Below are positions 9,065 to 16,973 of a stretch of 64,000 bases of DNA, piece after piece. This DNA comes from ZC4RG20 sp036381515 (GTDB lineage: Bacteria > Pseudomonadota > Gammaproteobacteria > Steroidobacterales > Rariloculaceae). The notes beneath the pieces are model-generated. The model did no database searches. It had not been told where the DNA came from and was given only the letters and a program-made list of their open reading frames with translations. Each line of letters begins with the position of its first letter. Positions within the stretch are counted from its first letter, which is position 1. The position numbers and the translations under genes were made by a program. The stretch lies in NCBI GenBank assembly GCA_036381515.1, contig DASVCR010000029.1, positions 4,335 to 68,334 of the forward strand, written 5' to 3'.

Positions 9065-9703
9065 TTGCACGGTCCCGACCCGAGCGACGAGCATCCGATG
9101 AAGGGCTTTCCGCAAGTCTGCTTCATCAGGAACACGGTCAAGAACCCGAACATCGTCATCGGCGAGTACACGTACTACGACGATCCGGACGATTCCGAGA
9201 ACTTCGAGCGGAACGTCCTCTATCACTTTCCGTTCATCGGCGACAAGCTGATCATCGGCAAGTTCTGCGCGATCGCGCGCGGCGTCCGGTTCATCATGAA
9301 CGGCGCGAACCACAAGCTCTCGGGCATCTCGACGTATCCGTTCCAGATCTTCGGGGGCGGGTGGGAGAAGGTGATGCCGGAGATCTCGGATCTGCCGTAC
9401 AAGGGCGACACCGTCGTCGGGAACGACGTGTGGATCGGGTACGAAGCGCTGATCATGCCCGGGGTCCATATCGGCAACGGCGCGATCGTGTCGTCCCGCG
9501 CGGTCGTCACCCGCGACGTCCCGGCCTATACGATCGTCGGCGGCAACCCGGCGACGCCGATCCGCAAGCGTTTCTCGGACGACGCGATCGCGAAGCTCGA
9601 GGCCGTCGCGTGGTGGGACTGGCCGGTCGAGAAGATCACGCGTCACCTGGACGTGATCGTCGGCGGCGACGTCGACGCGCTCGTCGCGCTGGCGAAGGCC
9701 TAG
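9065..9703 (+). CDS. Vat/CatB-type O-acetyltransferase (hexapeptide-repeat)
   Basis: A 212-residue left-handed beta-helix acetyltransferase. No ATG fits the homologous N-terminus. A TTG at 9065 with a perfect GGAGG site 7 nt upstream yields MHGPDPSDEHPMKGFPQVCFI, the same opening as streptogramin acetyltransferases. The catalytic His lies in MNGANHKLSG, and the hexapeptide turns run from IGKFCAIARGVRF through GNDVWIGYEALIMPGVHIGNGAIVSS to a C-terminal helix (IRKRFSDDAIAKLE). Members transfer acetyl from CoA to a hydroxyl of an antibiotic or related xenobiotic; environmental copies need not give resistance. It is a single gene facing the aldo/keto reductase. Confidence 0.87.
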   Translation: MHGPDPSDEHPMKGFPQVCFIRNTVKNPNIVIGEYTYYDDPDDSENFERNVLYHFPFIGDKLIIGKFCAIARGVRFIMNGANHKLSGISTYPFQIFGGGWEKVMPEISDLPYKGDTVVGNDVWIGYEALIMPGVHIGNGAIVSSRAVVTRDVPAYTIVGGNPATPIRKRFSDDAIAKLEAVAWWDWPVEKITRHLDVIVGGDVDALVALAKA

Positions 9704-9804
9704 CGCCGTCGGCGCGCGGCCCGGTTTCCTTTTCTCGACGTCCGGCGCGACAATCGCTCGACGAGGGCGAGCGGCGCAAGCCGCGGCACGGCAAGGAGGA
9801 CGCC

Positions 9805-10698
9805 ATGATCGAGCTCCTGATCGGCCAACGGCGGCGCAGTCTCGGCGGGTTCGACGTCGGCCGCGTGCTGCCGTACGCGAAGCGCCGCATGGTCGGCCCG
9901 TTCATCTTCTTCGATCACATGGGGCCGGTGCATTTCGAGCCCGGCATTCCGCGCGACGTCGACGTTAGGCCGCATCCGCACATCGGCCTCGCGACGATCA
10001 CGTATCTCTTCGCCGGCGAGATCATGCACCGCGACAGCATCGGCTCGGTGCAGCCGATCCGGCCGGGCGAGGTGAACTGGATGACCGCGGGGCGGGGCAT
10101 CACGCACTCCGAGCGCTTCGAGCGGGGGCGCCGCGAGGGCGGGCCGCTCCACGGCATCCAGGCATGGGTCGCGCTGCCGACGGAGCACGAGGAGACGGAG
10201 CCCGCGTTCACCCACTACCCGTCGGACGCCCTGCCGACGTTCGACGACGGCGGCGCGGCGGGCCGGCTGATCGCGGGGGAGCTGTGGGGCCTTCCGTCGC
10301 CCGTCGAGACGCATTCGCCGTTGTTCTACGTGCATTGGGAGCTCGGCGCGGGCGCGCAGGCGACGCTGCCGGCCGACTACTCCGAGCGCGCGCTTTATGT
10401 CGCGTCGGGGTCGATCGAGCTCGGCAACGAGCGCGTCGCGGAAGGGCATATGGCCGTGCTGTCGCCGGGCGAGCCCGTGAGCTTCGGCACGGAGGGCGGC
10501 CGTGCCGTCGTCATGGCCCTCGGCGGGGAGCCCGTCGGGCACCGCTTCATCGACTGGAACTTCGTTTCATCGTCTAAGGACCGCATCGAGCAGGCGAAGG
10601 CGGACTGGCGCGCCGGGCGCATGCCGCTGCCGGTGGGCGACGACCAGGAATGGATTCCGCTGCCCGAGGAGCCGGCGGCGCCGAATCCGATGTCGTAG
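9805..10698 (+). CDS. Pirin family protein
   Basis: A 297-residue bicupin. The start at 9805 follows an AAGGAGG site. The N-terminal cupin shows the metal-binding set of pirins: HPHIGLATITYLF (two His) and GITHSERF (His and Glu), plus GEVNWMTAGRGITHSE, the typical second motif. The C-terminal cupin (from about residue 185) has the usual LPADYSERALYVASGSIEL strand. Bacterial pirins include quercetinase-like dioxygenases and redox-sensing regulators; which applies here cannot be told. The gene is followed at once by an inverted repeat pair that could act as its transcription stop. Confidence 0.9.
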   Translation: MIELLIGQRRRSLGGFDVGRVLPYAKRRMVGPFIFFDHMGPVHFEPGIPRDVDVRPHPHIGLATITYLFAGEIMHRDSIGSVQPIRPGEVNWMTAGRGITHSERFERGRREGGPLHGIQAWVALPTEHEETEPAFTHYPSDALPTFDDGGAAGRLIAGELWGLPSPVETHSPLFYVHWELGAGAQATLPADYSERALYVASGSIELGNERVAEGHMAVLSPGEPVSFGTEGGRAVVMALGGEPVGHRFIDWNFVSSSKDRIEQAKADWRAGRMPLPVGDDQEWIPLPEEPAAPNPMS

Positions 10699-10713
10699 TG
10701 TCAACCTGTTTTT

Positions 10714-10786
10714 GGGGTCAGAGCCCTTTTTCTTCTGGTGGCCGTGGAGCTTGTCCGGCCAGTAGGGGAAAAAGGGCTCTGACCCC
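10714..10786. repeat. Inverted pair of family A repeats (REPIN-like)
   Basis: GGGGTCAGAGCCCTTTTTC at 10714-10732 is matched by its exact reverse complement at 10768-10786, a perfect 19-bp inverted repeat with a 35-nt loop. It lies 15 bp after the pirin stop. The stem could fold in RNA and end transcription, but the sequence is one of a dispersed family and is better read as a mobile REP-type doublet. Confidence 0.85.
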
Positions 10787-10827
10787 GAAAAAAGCTGCCA
10801 AAAAAAGCTGCGGGAAGACCTCAAAAA

Positions 10828-10851
10828 GAAATGGTGTTTGACACGTTTTTC
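10828..10851. repeat. Single family B repeat
   Basis: GAAATGGTGTTTGACACGTTTTTC carries the family B core GTGTTTGACAC, one base away from the usual GTGTCTGACAC. It sits between the pirin-side repeat pair and the ccoN start. Confidence 0.75.
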
Positions 10852-10960
10852 GCCGCTCGAAGCCCCGTTCTCGAATAACGAAATACCACACCCGCCGCAA
10901 ATCTAGGAAAGTACGCCTCGCGGGATGCAAGGATCGCATCCGTCATGCGGAGGGATTCTC

Positions 10961-12415
10961 GTGACGCAGAACGAGACCTACGACGATCACGTCGTCCGTC
11001 TCTTCCTGCTGGCCGCGACCGTATGGGGCATCGTCGGAATGGGAATCGGCGTGCTCGTCGCGGCGCAGCTCGCCTGGCCGTCTCTGAACTTCGACGTTCC
11101 CTGGCTGACCTTCAGCCGTCTGCGGCCCGACCACACGTTCGGCGTCGTATTCGCGTTCGGCGGCTCGGCGTTGATGGGCACCTGCTACTACATCGTGCAG
11201 CGCACGGGGCACGCGCGCCTCGCGCTCGGCGGTCTTGCGCGCTTCACGTTCTGGGGCTGGCAGGCCGCGTGCGTGCTCGCGATGCTCACGATGCCGCTCG
11301 GCCTCACGCAGAGCAAGGAGTACGCGGAGCCCGAGTGGTTCATCGATCTTCTGATCACCGTCGTGTGGGTCGCGTTCGGCGCGGTCTTCTTCGCGACGCT
11401 CGCGCGCAGGCGCATCAAGCACATCTACGTCGCGAACTGGTACTACGGCGCGTTCATCATCGCCGTCGGGCTGCTGCACGTCGTCAACAACATCGCGATC
11501 CCCGCATCGTGGACCAAGTCCTATCCGGTCTACGCCGGCGTCGTCGACGCGATGGTGCAGTGGTGGTACGGGCATAACGCCGTCGCGTTCTTCCTGACCG
11601 CCGGCTTCCTCGGGATGATGTACTACTTCGTCCCGCGCCAGGCCCAGCAGCCGCTCTGGAGCTACCGCTTCTCGATCGTGAACTTCTGGGCGCTGATCTC
11701 GATTTACATGTGGGCGGGACCCCATCACCTGCAGTACACGGCGCTGCCCGACTGGGTGCAGTCCGTCGGCGCGGCGTTCTCGCTCGTGCTGCTGATGCCG
11801 AGCCTCGGTTCCGCCGCGAACGGGCTCATGACGTTCAACGGCGCGTGGGACAAGCTGCGCACGGATCCCGCCGTGAAGTTCATGGTCCTCGCGCTCGTCT
11901 TCTACGCGGCTTCGACGTTCGAAGGCTCGATGCTCGCGATCAAGTCGTTGAACTCGCTGTCGCACTACACGGACTGGACGGTCGCGCACGTGCACTCGGG
12001 CTCCTTGGGCTGGGTCGCGATGATCACGATCGGATCGCTCTACGCGATGGCGCCGCGCGCGCTCGACCGGCCGGCGATGCATTCGATCCGCGCGATGAAC
12101 GTGCACTTCTGGATGCACACGGCGGGGCTCCTGCTCTACGTCGCGTCGATGTGGACGGCGGGGATCGTCGAAGGGCTGATGTGGCGCGCGACGAACGCGG
12201 ACGGCTCCCTGACGTACAGCTTCCTCGAGAGCCTGATCGCGGTGAAGCCGTTCTACGTGATCCGGCTGATCGGCGGGCTCCTGATCGTCGCCGGCATGGC
12301 GGTGATGGCGTGGAACATGTGGCACACGGCCGCGTACGCGAGGGCGAAGCTGATCCAGGCGATCCGGATCCCGATGCCGGAGCCTGCCGGGCAGCACGCG
12401 CCTTCGACGCCCTGA
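10961..12415 (+). CDS. ccoN: cbb3-type cytochrome c oxidase subunit I
   Basis: A 484-residue integral membrane subunit that holds the low-spin heme b and the heme b3-CuB centre where oxygen is reduced; it also pumps protons. A GTG at 10961, eight bases after a GGAGG site, is the likely start. Twelve or so membrane segments are visible. Diagnostic segments include RPDHTFGVVFAFGGSALMGTCYY, NWYYGAFIIAVGLLHVVNN, WWYGHNAVAFFLTAGFLGMMYYFVP (CuB-ligand helix), YMWAGPHHLQY (the two CuB His) and WTVAHVHSGSLGWVAMITIG (heme-ligand His pair). It heads the ccoNOQP operon. No FNR-type TTGAT-N4-ATCAA box was seen upstream. Confidence 0.97.
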   Translation: MTQNETYDDHVVRLFLLAATVWGIVGMGIGVLVAAQLAWPSLNFDVPWLTFSRLRPDHTFGVVFAFGGSALMGTCYYIVQRTGHARLALGGLARFTFWGWQAACVLAMLTMPLGLTQSKEYAEPEWFIDLLITVVWVAFGAVFFATLARRRIKHIYVANWYYGAFIIAVGLLHVVNNIAIPASWTKSYPVYAGVVDAMVQWWYGHNAVAFFLTAGFLGMMYYFVPRQAQQPLWSYRFSIVNFWALISIYMWAGPHHLQYTALPDWVQSVGAAFSLVLLMPSLGSAANGLMTFNGAWDKLRTDPAVKFMVLALVFYAASTFEGSMLAIKSLNSLSHYTDWTVAHVHSGSLGWVAMITIGSLYAMAPRALDRPAMHSIRAMNVHFWMHTAGLLLYVASMWTAGIVEGLMWRATNADGSLTYSFLESLIAVKPFYVIRLIGGLLIVAGMAVMAWNMWHTAAYARAKLIQAIRIPMPEPAGQHAPSTP

Positions 12416-12431
12416 CAGGCGAGGCCGAACG

Positions 12432-13049
12432 ATGAAGATGCGTTACAAGTACTTCGAGGCGATCGAGAAGCACGTCGGGCTCCTCGCCGTGCTGACCGGC
12501 TTCATGGTCGCGATCGGCGGTCTCGCCGAGATCACGCCGCTCTTCATGCGCGCGCACGAGACGAAGCCCGCTCCGGGAATCGAGCCTTACGATCCGCTCA
12601 GGCTCGCCGGCCGCGACGTCTACGTTCGCGAAGGCTGCCACGTGTGCCATTCGCAGATGGTCCGCACGTTGAGCTTCGAGACGGAGCGCTACGGCGACTA
12701 CTCCGTCGCGGGCGAGTTCGTTTACGACCGGCCGTTTCAGTGGGGCTCGAAGCGCACGGGACCCGACCTCGCGCGGATCGGCGGCAAGTACACGGACGAG
12801 TGGCACCGGCTGCATCTGCTGTCGCCGCGCGCCGTCGTGCCGGAGTCGAACATGCCGAACTATCCGTGGCTCGCGGACGCGGCGATCGACGCGGAGGAGG
12901 TCCAGGCGCGGATGCGGAGCCTGAAGCGCCTCGGCGATCCGTACGACGACGCGGACATCGAGGCCGCGCCTGCGGCGCTCGAAGGCAAGAGCGAGCTCGA
13001 CGCGCTGATCGCGTACCTGCAGGGGCTCGGCAAGGGGGCGTCGGAATGA
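12432..13049 (+). CDS. ccoO: cbb3-type cytochrome c oxidase subunit II (mono-heme)
   Basis: A 205-residue subunit with one N-terminal membrane anchor (HVGLLAVLTGFMVAIGG) and a periplasmic mono-heme domain. The heme c site is CHVCH at about residues 69-73 and the axial Met lies in ESNMPNYPWL. It receives electrons from CcoP and passes them to CcoN. The gene starts 16 bp after ccoN and overlaps ccoQ by an ATGA junction, so translation is coupled. A second in-frame ATG two codons on is an alternative start. Confidence 0.96.
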   Translation: MKMRYKYFEAIEKHVGLLAVLTGFMVAIGGLAEITPLFMRAHETKPAPGIEPYDPLRLAGRDVYVREGCHVCHSQMVRTLSFETERYGDYSVAGEFVYDRPFQWGSKRTGPDLARIGGKYTDEWHRLHLLSPRAVVPESNMPNYPWLADAAIDAEEVQARMRSLKRLGDPYDDADIEAAPAALEGKSELDALIAYLQGLGKGASE

Positions 13050-13261
13050 GCGCGCTTTGGGGAAACATCGTCGGCGTCGTGACGCTGATCCTGATGGCGA
13101 CCTTCATCGGCATCTGGATCTGGGCATGGCGGCCGCGTCACCGGCCCGTGTTCGACGAGCTCGCACGAATTCCGATGCAGGACGGCCGCGCAAGGACGAA
13201 TCGCGGGGAAACCGCCCCGTGCTGCTGCGAGCGGCCGGACGATCGAGGACCGACGACATGA
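13046..13261 (+). CDS. ccoQ: cbb3 oxidase subunit CcoQ
   Basis: A 71-residue single-span membrane peptide thought to stabilise the oxidase complex. The hydrophobic span (VVTLILMATFIGIWIWAW) followed by RPRHRPVFDELARIPMQD is the usual CcoQ pattern, in which the acidic FDExAxxP segment faces the cytoplasm. It overlaps ccoO by 4 nt and ccoP by 4 nt. The tail is longer than usual and includes three adjacent Cys (PCCCERP), which is not a normal CcoQ feature. Confidence 0.88.
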   Translation: MSALWGNIVGVVTLILMATFIGIWIWAWRPRHRPVFDELARIPMQDGRARTNRGETAPCCCERPDDRGPTT

Positions 13262-14175
13262 ATGGATTCTGGTCGGGTTGGGTCATCTTCTTCATCGTGC
13301 TGAATCTCGGCATTGCGCTGTTCCTGTTCGTCTTCAGCCAGCGCGCCGAGATTCCGACGGGACCGGACGGCACGACCGGTCACGCGTGGGCGCACGGCGT
13401 GCTGCGAGAGGGCGTTCGGCGCCTGCCGCTCTGGTGGGTCGTGATCTCGGCCGCGGCGCTGATCGCCGCGATCGTCTATCTCGTGCTCTATCCCGCGCTC
13501 GGCGGCTACGGCGGCCTGCTCGGCTGGACGTCGGCCGAGGAGCACGAGCGGAGCGCGGCCGAGCGCGCCGCGCGCCTCGAGCCGGTCCTCGCGTCGCTCG
13601 GCGAGCGGAAGATCGACGCGATCCCTTCGGGCGACGCGGCCGCCGTCGTCGGCCGGCGCCTCTTCCTCGACAACTGCGCCGCGTGCCACGGGACCGACGC
13701 GGCCGGCAACACCGCGCTCGGCGCGCCGAACCTGACGGACCCGACATGGCTCTACGGCGGCGATCCCGACACCGTGCTCAAGAGCATCCTCGACGGCCGG
13801 CACGGGACGATGCCGCCCTGGGGCCAGGTGCTCGGCGACGAAGGCGTGGTCAACGTCGCGTCGTACGTGCGAAGCCTCGCCGGGCTCGACGCGCCGGCCG
13901 AGCAGGCCGCAGCGGGCAAGACGCACTTCGAGACGCTGTGCGCCGCATGCCACGGCGTCGACGGCAAGGGCACGCCGGCGCTCGGCGCGCCGAACCTGAC
14001 CGACGACGACTGGCTCTACGGCAGCGACCTCGGAAGCGTGATCGCGTCGATCCGCGACGGCCGGAGCGGCGAGATGCCGGCGTGGCGCGGCCGGCTCGGC
14101 GAGAACGAGGCGCGGGCGATCGCCGCATGGCTCTACACGCAGCAGCGGCAGCGCGAGGTCGCGGCCCGTCAGTGA
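13258..14175 (+). CDS. ccoP: cbb3-type cytochrome c oxidase subunit III (di-heme)
   Basis: A 305-residue di-heme subunit that takes electrons from soluble cytochrome c. It has two N-terminal membrane spans (WVIFFIVLNLGIALFLFVF and WWVVISAAALIAAIVYLVLY) with GYGGLLGWTSAEEHE between the membrane and the heme part, as in other CcoP proteins. Two tandem cytochrome c domains each carry CAACHG. Axial Met residues lie in GTMPPWG and GEMPAWRG. The start overlaps ccoQ (ATGA), which places it firmly in the operon. Confidence 0.96.
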   Translation: MNGFWSGWVIFFIVLNLGIALFLFVFSQRAEIPTGPDGTTGHAWAHGVLREGVRRLPLWWVVISAAALIAAIVYLVLYPALGGYGGLLGWTSAEEHERSAAERAARLEPVLASLGERKIDAIPSGDAAAVVGRRLFLDNCAACHGTDAAGNTALGAPNLTDPTWLYGGDPDTVLKSILDGRHGTMPPWGQVLGDEGVVNVASYVRSLAGLDAPAEQAAAGKTHFETLCAACHGVDGKGTPALGAPNLTDDDWLYGSDLGSVIASIRDGRSGEMPAWRGRLGENEARAIAAWLYTQQRQREVAARQ

Positions 14176-14201
14176 ACGCGGATCGACCGAGGGAGCAGGG
14201 T

Positions 14202-14417
14202 ATGCACATGCGGCCGACCGGAGCGCTCGCCGCACGACGATCGGACTCCGTGTTTCGACTGCCCGTCGTCTGGCTCGCGCTCGCGTTCTTCGCCGCGTCG
14301 GTCGTGGGCTGCATCGTCACGATCATGATCGCGGTTGCGCAGCCCGACGGCGCGCTGCCCGACGTCGGCGAGCGGTTGCTGAACGTGCCGGCGGCGCCCG
14401 TGGAGAGGCTGCGATGA
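14202..14417 (+). CDS. Short FixH/CcoH-like membrane protein
   Basis: A 71-residue protein with one membrane span (VVWLALAFFAASVVGCIVTIMIAV). It occupies the position of ccoH/fixH, between ccoP and ccoI, and overlaps ccoI by an ATGA junction. The span followed by AVAQPDGALPD resembles the N-terminal anchor of FixH, but the periplasmic domain of normal FixH (total about 150-170 residues) is absent. It is either a minimal form of the assembly factor or an unrelated small subunit. The ribosome site GGGAGCAGG precedes the ATG. Confidence 0.65.
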   Translation: MHMRPTGALAARRSDSVFRLPVVWLALAFFAASVVGCIVTIMIAVAQPDGALPDVGERLLNVPAAPVERLR

Positions 14418-16690
14418 GCGCCGGCGTTTGCGCGGACGACGGCCACCGCGTCTGGGCGCGCCCCGAGATCGCGCGGCACGCGATTCGCGATCTCGGCGCG
14501 GGCCGCCGCGAGACGCTGCTCCTGATCGACGGCGTGCGCTGCGCGGGCTGCGTCCGCAGCATCGAGCGGGCGCTCACGGCGGAGCCCGGGGTCGCCGACG
14601 TCGAGATCAACCCCGCGTCGCGCCGCGCGCGCGTCGTCTGGCGCGATCCGGAGACGTCGCTGCCGCGGCTCCTCGATACCGTGGCGCGTGCCGGGTATCG
14701 TGCGCTGCCGCTCGACGCCGAGGCGCTCGACGACGTGCGCCGACACGAGTCGAGGGCTGCGCTGAAGCGCCTCATCGTCGCGGCGTTCGGCGCGATGCAG
14801 GCGATGATGTACGCGGGCGTGCTCTACCTCGGCGATCCGGATGCGCTCGACGTGGTGACCCGCGACTTCTTCCGCTGGCTCGGCTTCCTCGTCGCGACGC
14901 CGGTCGTCCTCTACTCGGGCCGACCGTTTTTCGCCGGCGCGCTTCGCTCGCTGAAGGCGCGGCGTCCGGGGATGGACGTACCCGTCGCGCTGGCGGTCGC
15001 GAGCATCTACGTCGCGAGCCTGATCGAGGCCGTGCGCGGCGGGCAGCACGTCTATTTCGAATCCGTATCGATGTTCGTGTTTTTCCTGCTGATCGGCCGC
15101 TACGTCGAGATGCGCGCGCGGCATCGAGCCGGCGACCTGAGCGACGCGCTCGCGCGGCTCACGCCGCCTTATGCCGAGCGTCGCCTGCCCGACGGCGAAA
15201 TCGAGCGTGTCGGGATCCGCGAGCTCGCGCCCGGCGACCGCGTGCGCGTCGCCGAAGGCGCGGTCGTTCCCGCGGACGGCGTCCTGCTCGCCGAGCGTTG
15301 CCTCGTCGACGAGGCGCTTCTGTCGGGCGAGTCCGCGCCCGTCGAGCGGCGCCGCGGCGAGATGCTCGTCGCGGGCAGCGTGCTCGTCGAGGGGCCCGTC
15401 GACGTGCGCGTCGAGCGCGTCGGCGGCGATACCGCGCTCGCGGGCATCGCGGAGCTCGTCGGACGCGCGCAGGCATCGCGCCCGCGGCTCGCGCAGGCCG
15501 GCGAGCGGGCCGCGTCGCGCTTCGTGGTCAGGGTCCTCGTGTTGACAGGCATCACGGCCGCGGCGTGGAGCTTCGTCGATCCGTCGCGTGCCTTCACGGC
15601 CGCGCTCGCGGTGCTCGTCGTGTCGTGCCCGTGCGCGTTCGCGCTCGCGGTGCCGGTCGCGATCACGCGCGCGCTCGCGGTGCTCGCGCGCCGCGGCGTG
15701 CTCGTCGTGAAGCCCGATGCGATCGAGGCGCTCGCCGGCGCGACGCACGTCGTCTTCGACAAGACCGGCACGCTGACCGAGCCGGACATGACGATCGACC
15801 GCATCGAGACGCGGCGCGGATTCTCCGATGCGGACGCGCTTCGTCTCGCGGCGGCGCTCGCCCGCGAGAGCCGGCATCCGGCCGCGCGCGCGATCGCCGC
15901 GGCGTGCCCTCACCGAGTGCTCGATGCCGCGACGGAAGTGGAAGCGAAGCCGGGTCTCGGTGTCCGTGCGACGGTCGGCGGGCGCGAGCTCAGGCTGGGA
16001 CGTGCCGACTATGCCCTCGGCGGAACGCTCGCGAAGCCTTTGGACGAGGACGCGGTGGTGCTCGCCGATGACGCCGGGGCCATTGCGGCATTCAGCCTGA
16101 GCGAGCGCCTCCGGCCGGACGCGCGCGACGCCGTGGACGTGCTCGAGCGGCAGGGCCTCTCGGTGTCGATCGCGAGCGGCGACTCCGCCGACAAGGTGCG
16201 CGCGGTCGCGGCGAGGCTCGGCGTCCGCGACTGGCACGCGCGGCAGATGCCGGCCGACAAGCTCGCGCGGCTCGCGGCGCTCCGCGAGCGCGGCGAGCGA
16301 GTCGTCGCGGTCGGCGACGGCGTGAACGACGCGCCCGTGCTCGGCGGCGCCGACGTCGCGGTCTCGCTCGCCGAGGGTGCGGAGCTCGCGCAGGCGACCA
16401 GCGACATCGTGCTGACCGGCGGCCGGCTTACGCACCTGCCGCGAGCGCGCGCGATCGCGATCGAGACGTTGAAGATTCTGAAACAGAACCAGCGCTGGGC
16501 GCTCGGCTACAACCTCGCGGCCGTGCCGCTCGCCGCGCTCGGCTTCGTGCCGCCGCTGCTCGCGGCGCTCGGCATGTCGGTGAGCTCGCTCGTCGTCGTG
16601 CTGAATGCGATGCGGATCGGCCGACGGGAAGCCGGGCCGGATGCTCCCGTGCTGCGGCGGCCCATCGTGCCTGCCGAGGATCCCGCATGA
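14414..16690 (+). CDS. ccoI: Copper-translocating P1B-type ATPase for oxidase assembly
   Basis: A 758-residue copper exporter of the CcoI/FixI group, needed to place copper in the CcoN active site. In order it has an N-terminal metal-binding domain (IDGVRCAGCVRSIERAL, residues about 37-53), the membrane metal site CPCAFALAVP, the phosphorylation motif DKTGTLTEPDM, and the hinge GDGVNDAPVLGGADVAVSL. Eight membrane spans are expected. Its place between the FixH-like gene and ccoS, with overlaps on both sides, supports the oxidase role rather than general copper resistance. Confidence 0.95.
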   Translation: MSAGVCADDGHRVWARPEIARHAIRDLGAGRRETLLLIDGVRCAGCVRSIERALTAEPGVADVEINPASRRARVVWRDPETSLPRLLDTVARAGYRALPLDAEALDDVRRHESRAALKRLIVAAFGAMQAMMYAGVLYLGDPDALDVVTRDFFRWLGFLVATPVVLYSGRPFFAGALRSLKARRPGMDVPVALAVASIYVASLIEAVRGGQHVYFESVSMFVFFLLIGRYVEMRARHRAGDLSDALARLTPPYAERRLPDGEIERVGIRELAPGDRVRVAEGAVVPADGVLLAERCLVDEALLSGESAPVERRRGEMLVAGSVLVEGPVDVRVERVGGDTALAGIAELVGRAQASRPRLAQAGERAASRFVVRVLVLTGITAAAWSFVDPSRAFTAALAVLVVSCPCAFALAVPVAITRALAVLARRGVLVVKPDAIEALAGATHVVFDKTGTLTEPDMTIDRIETRRGFSDADALRLAAALARESRHPAARAIAAACPHRVLDAATEVEAKPGLGVRATVGGRELRLGRADYALGGTLAKPLDEDAVVLADDAGAIAAFSLSERLRPDARDAVDVLERQGLSVSIASGDSADKVRAVAARLGVRDWHARQMPADKLARLAALRERGERVVAVGDGVNDAPVLGGADVAVSLAEGAELAQATSDIVLTGGRLTHLPRARAIAIETLKILKQNQRWALGYNLAAVPLAALGFVPPLLAALGMSVSSLVVVLNAMRIGRREAGPDAPVLRRPIVPAEDPA

Positions 16691-16920
16691 ATGTACTGCT
16701 CGTGATGATCCCGCTGTCGCTGGTGCTCCTCGCGGGCGCCGCCGCGGCGTTCTTCTGGGCCGTCGATCACGACCAGTTCGCGGACCTGGACACACCGGGT
16801 CTCGTGCCGCTCGACGACGATCCGTCCGTCGTGCCGTTGCACGCCTCGGACGCCGCTGCCGCGACTACTCGACGAACGACACGAGCTTGCGCGACTGGAT
16901 CACCCATCGGTCGCGCTTGA
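16687..16920 (+). CDS. ccoS: cbb3 oxidase maturation protein CcoS
   Basis: A 77-residue protein whose first 45 residues are typical CcoS: one membrane span (VLLVMIPLSLVLLAGAAAAFFWAV) followed by DHDQFADLDTPG, close to the family FWAVxxxQFxDLxxP. CcoS acts in cofactor insertion into cbb3 oxidase. It overlaps ccoI by ATGA and closes the operon. The last 20 residues or so (TTRRTTRACATGSPIGRA) look unlike CcoS and overlap an old gene remnant on the other strand, so the tail probably arose by read-through into foreign sequence. Confidence 0.85.
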   Translation: MNVLLVMIPLSLVLLAGAAAAFFWAVDHDQFADLDTPGLVPLDDDPSVVPLHASDAAAATTRRTTRACATGSPIGRA

Positions 16921-16969
16921 CGAGCGCGTCCCGGCCTCGGTAGACGGTGCCGGCGACGTCGAAGACCGT
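16865..16969 (-). pseudogene. 3' remnant of a SnoaL-like (NTF2-fold) gene
   Basis: On the minus strand a frame ending at the stop 16865-16867 encodes 34 residues including VYRGRDALVKRDRWVIQSRK and then LVSFVE. This matches the last strands of SnoaL/NTF2-like proteins and resembles the C-terminus of the intact SnoaL-like protein at 29114-29596 (RGVDELVRVNGQWLIKSRN). No upstream part is recognisable: the same frame runs into the DUF6491 gene. It appears to be a truncated leftover between ccoS and the DUF6491 gene. Confidence 0.4.
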
Positions 16970-16973
16970 ACGG

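Noticed and set aside
10714..10786. A simple Rho-independent terminator for the pirin gene
   Set aside because: The stem may work that way, but the same arms recur across the window in other contexts, so a dispersed repeat explains the sequence better.
10567..10824. A small minus-strand frame over the end of the pirin gene and the repeats
   Set aside because: Much of it is the translation of family A repeats and the rest is antisense to the pirin gene.
10923..10941. Hairpin GGATGC-N7-GCATCC before ccoN as a riboswitch or oxygen-control site
   Set aside because: A 6-bp stem is too small for a known riboswitch class, and no FNR-type TTGAT-N4-ATCAA box is present in the gap.
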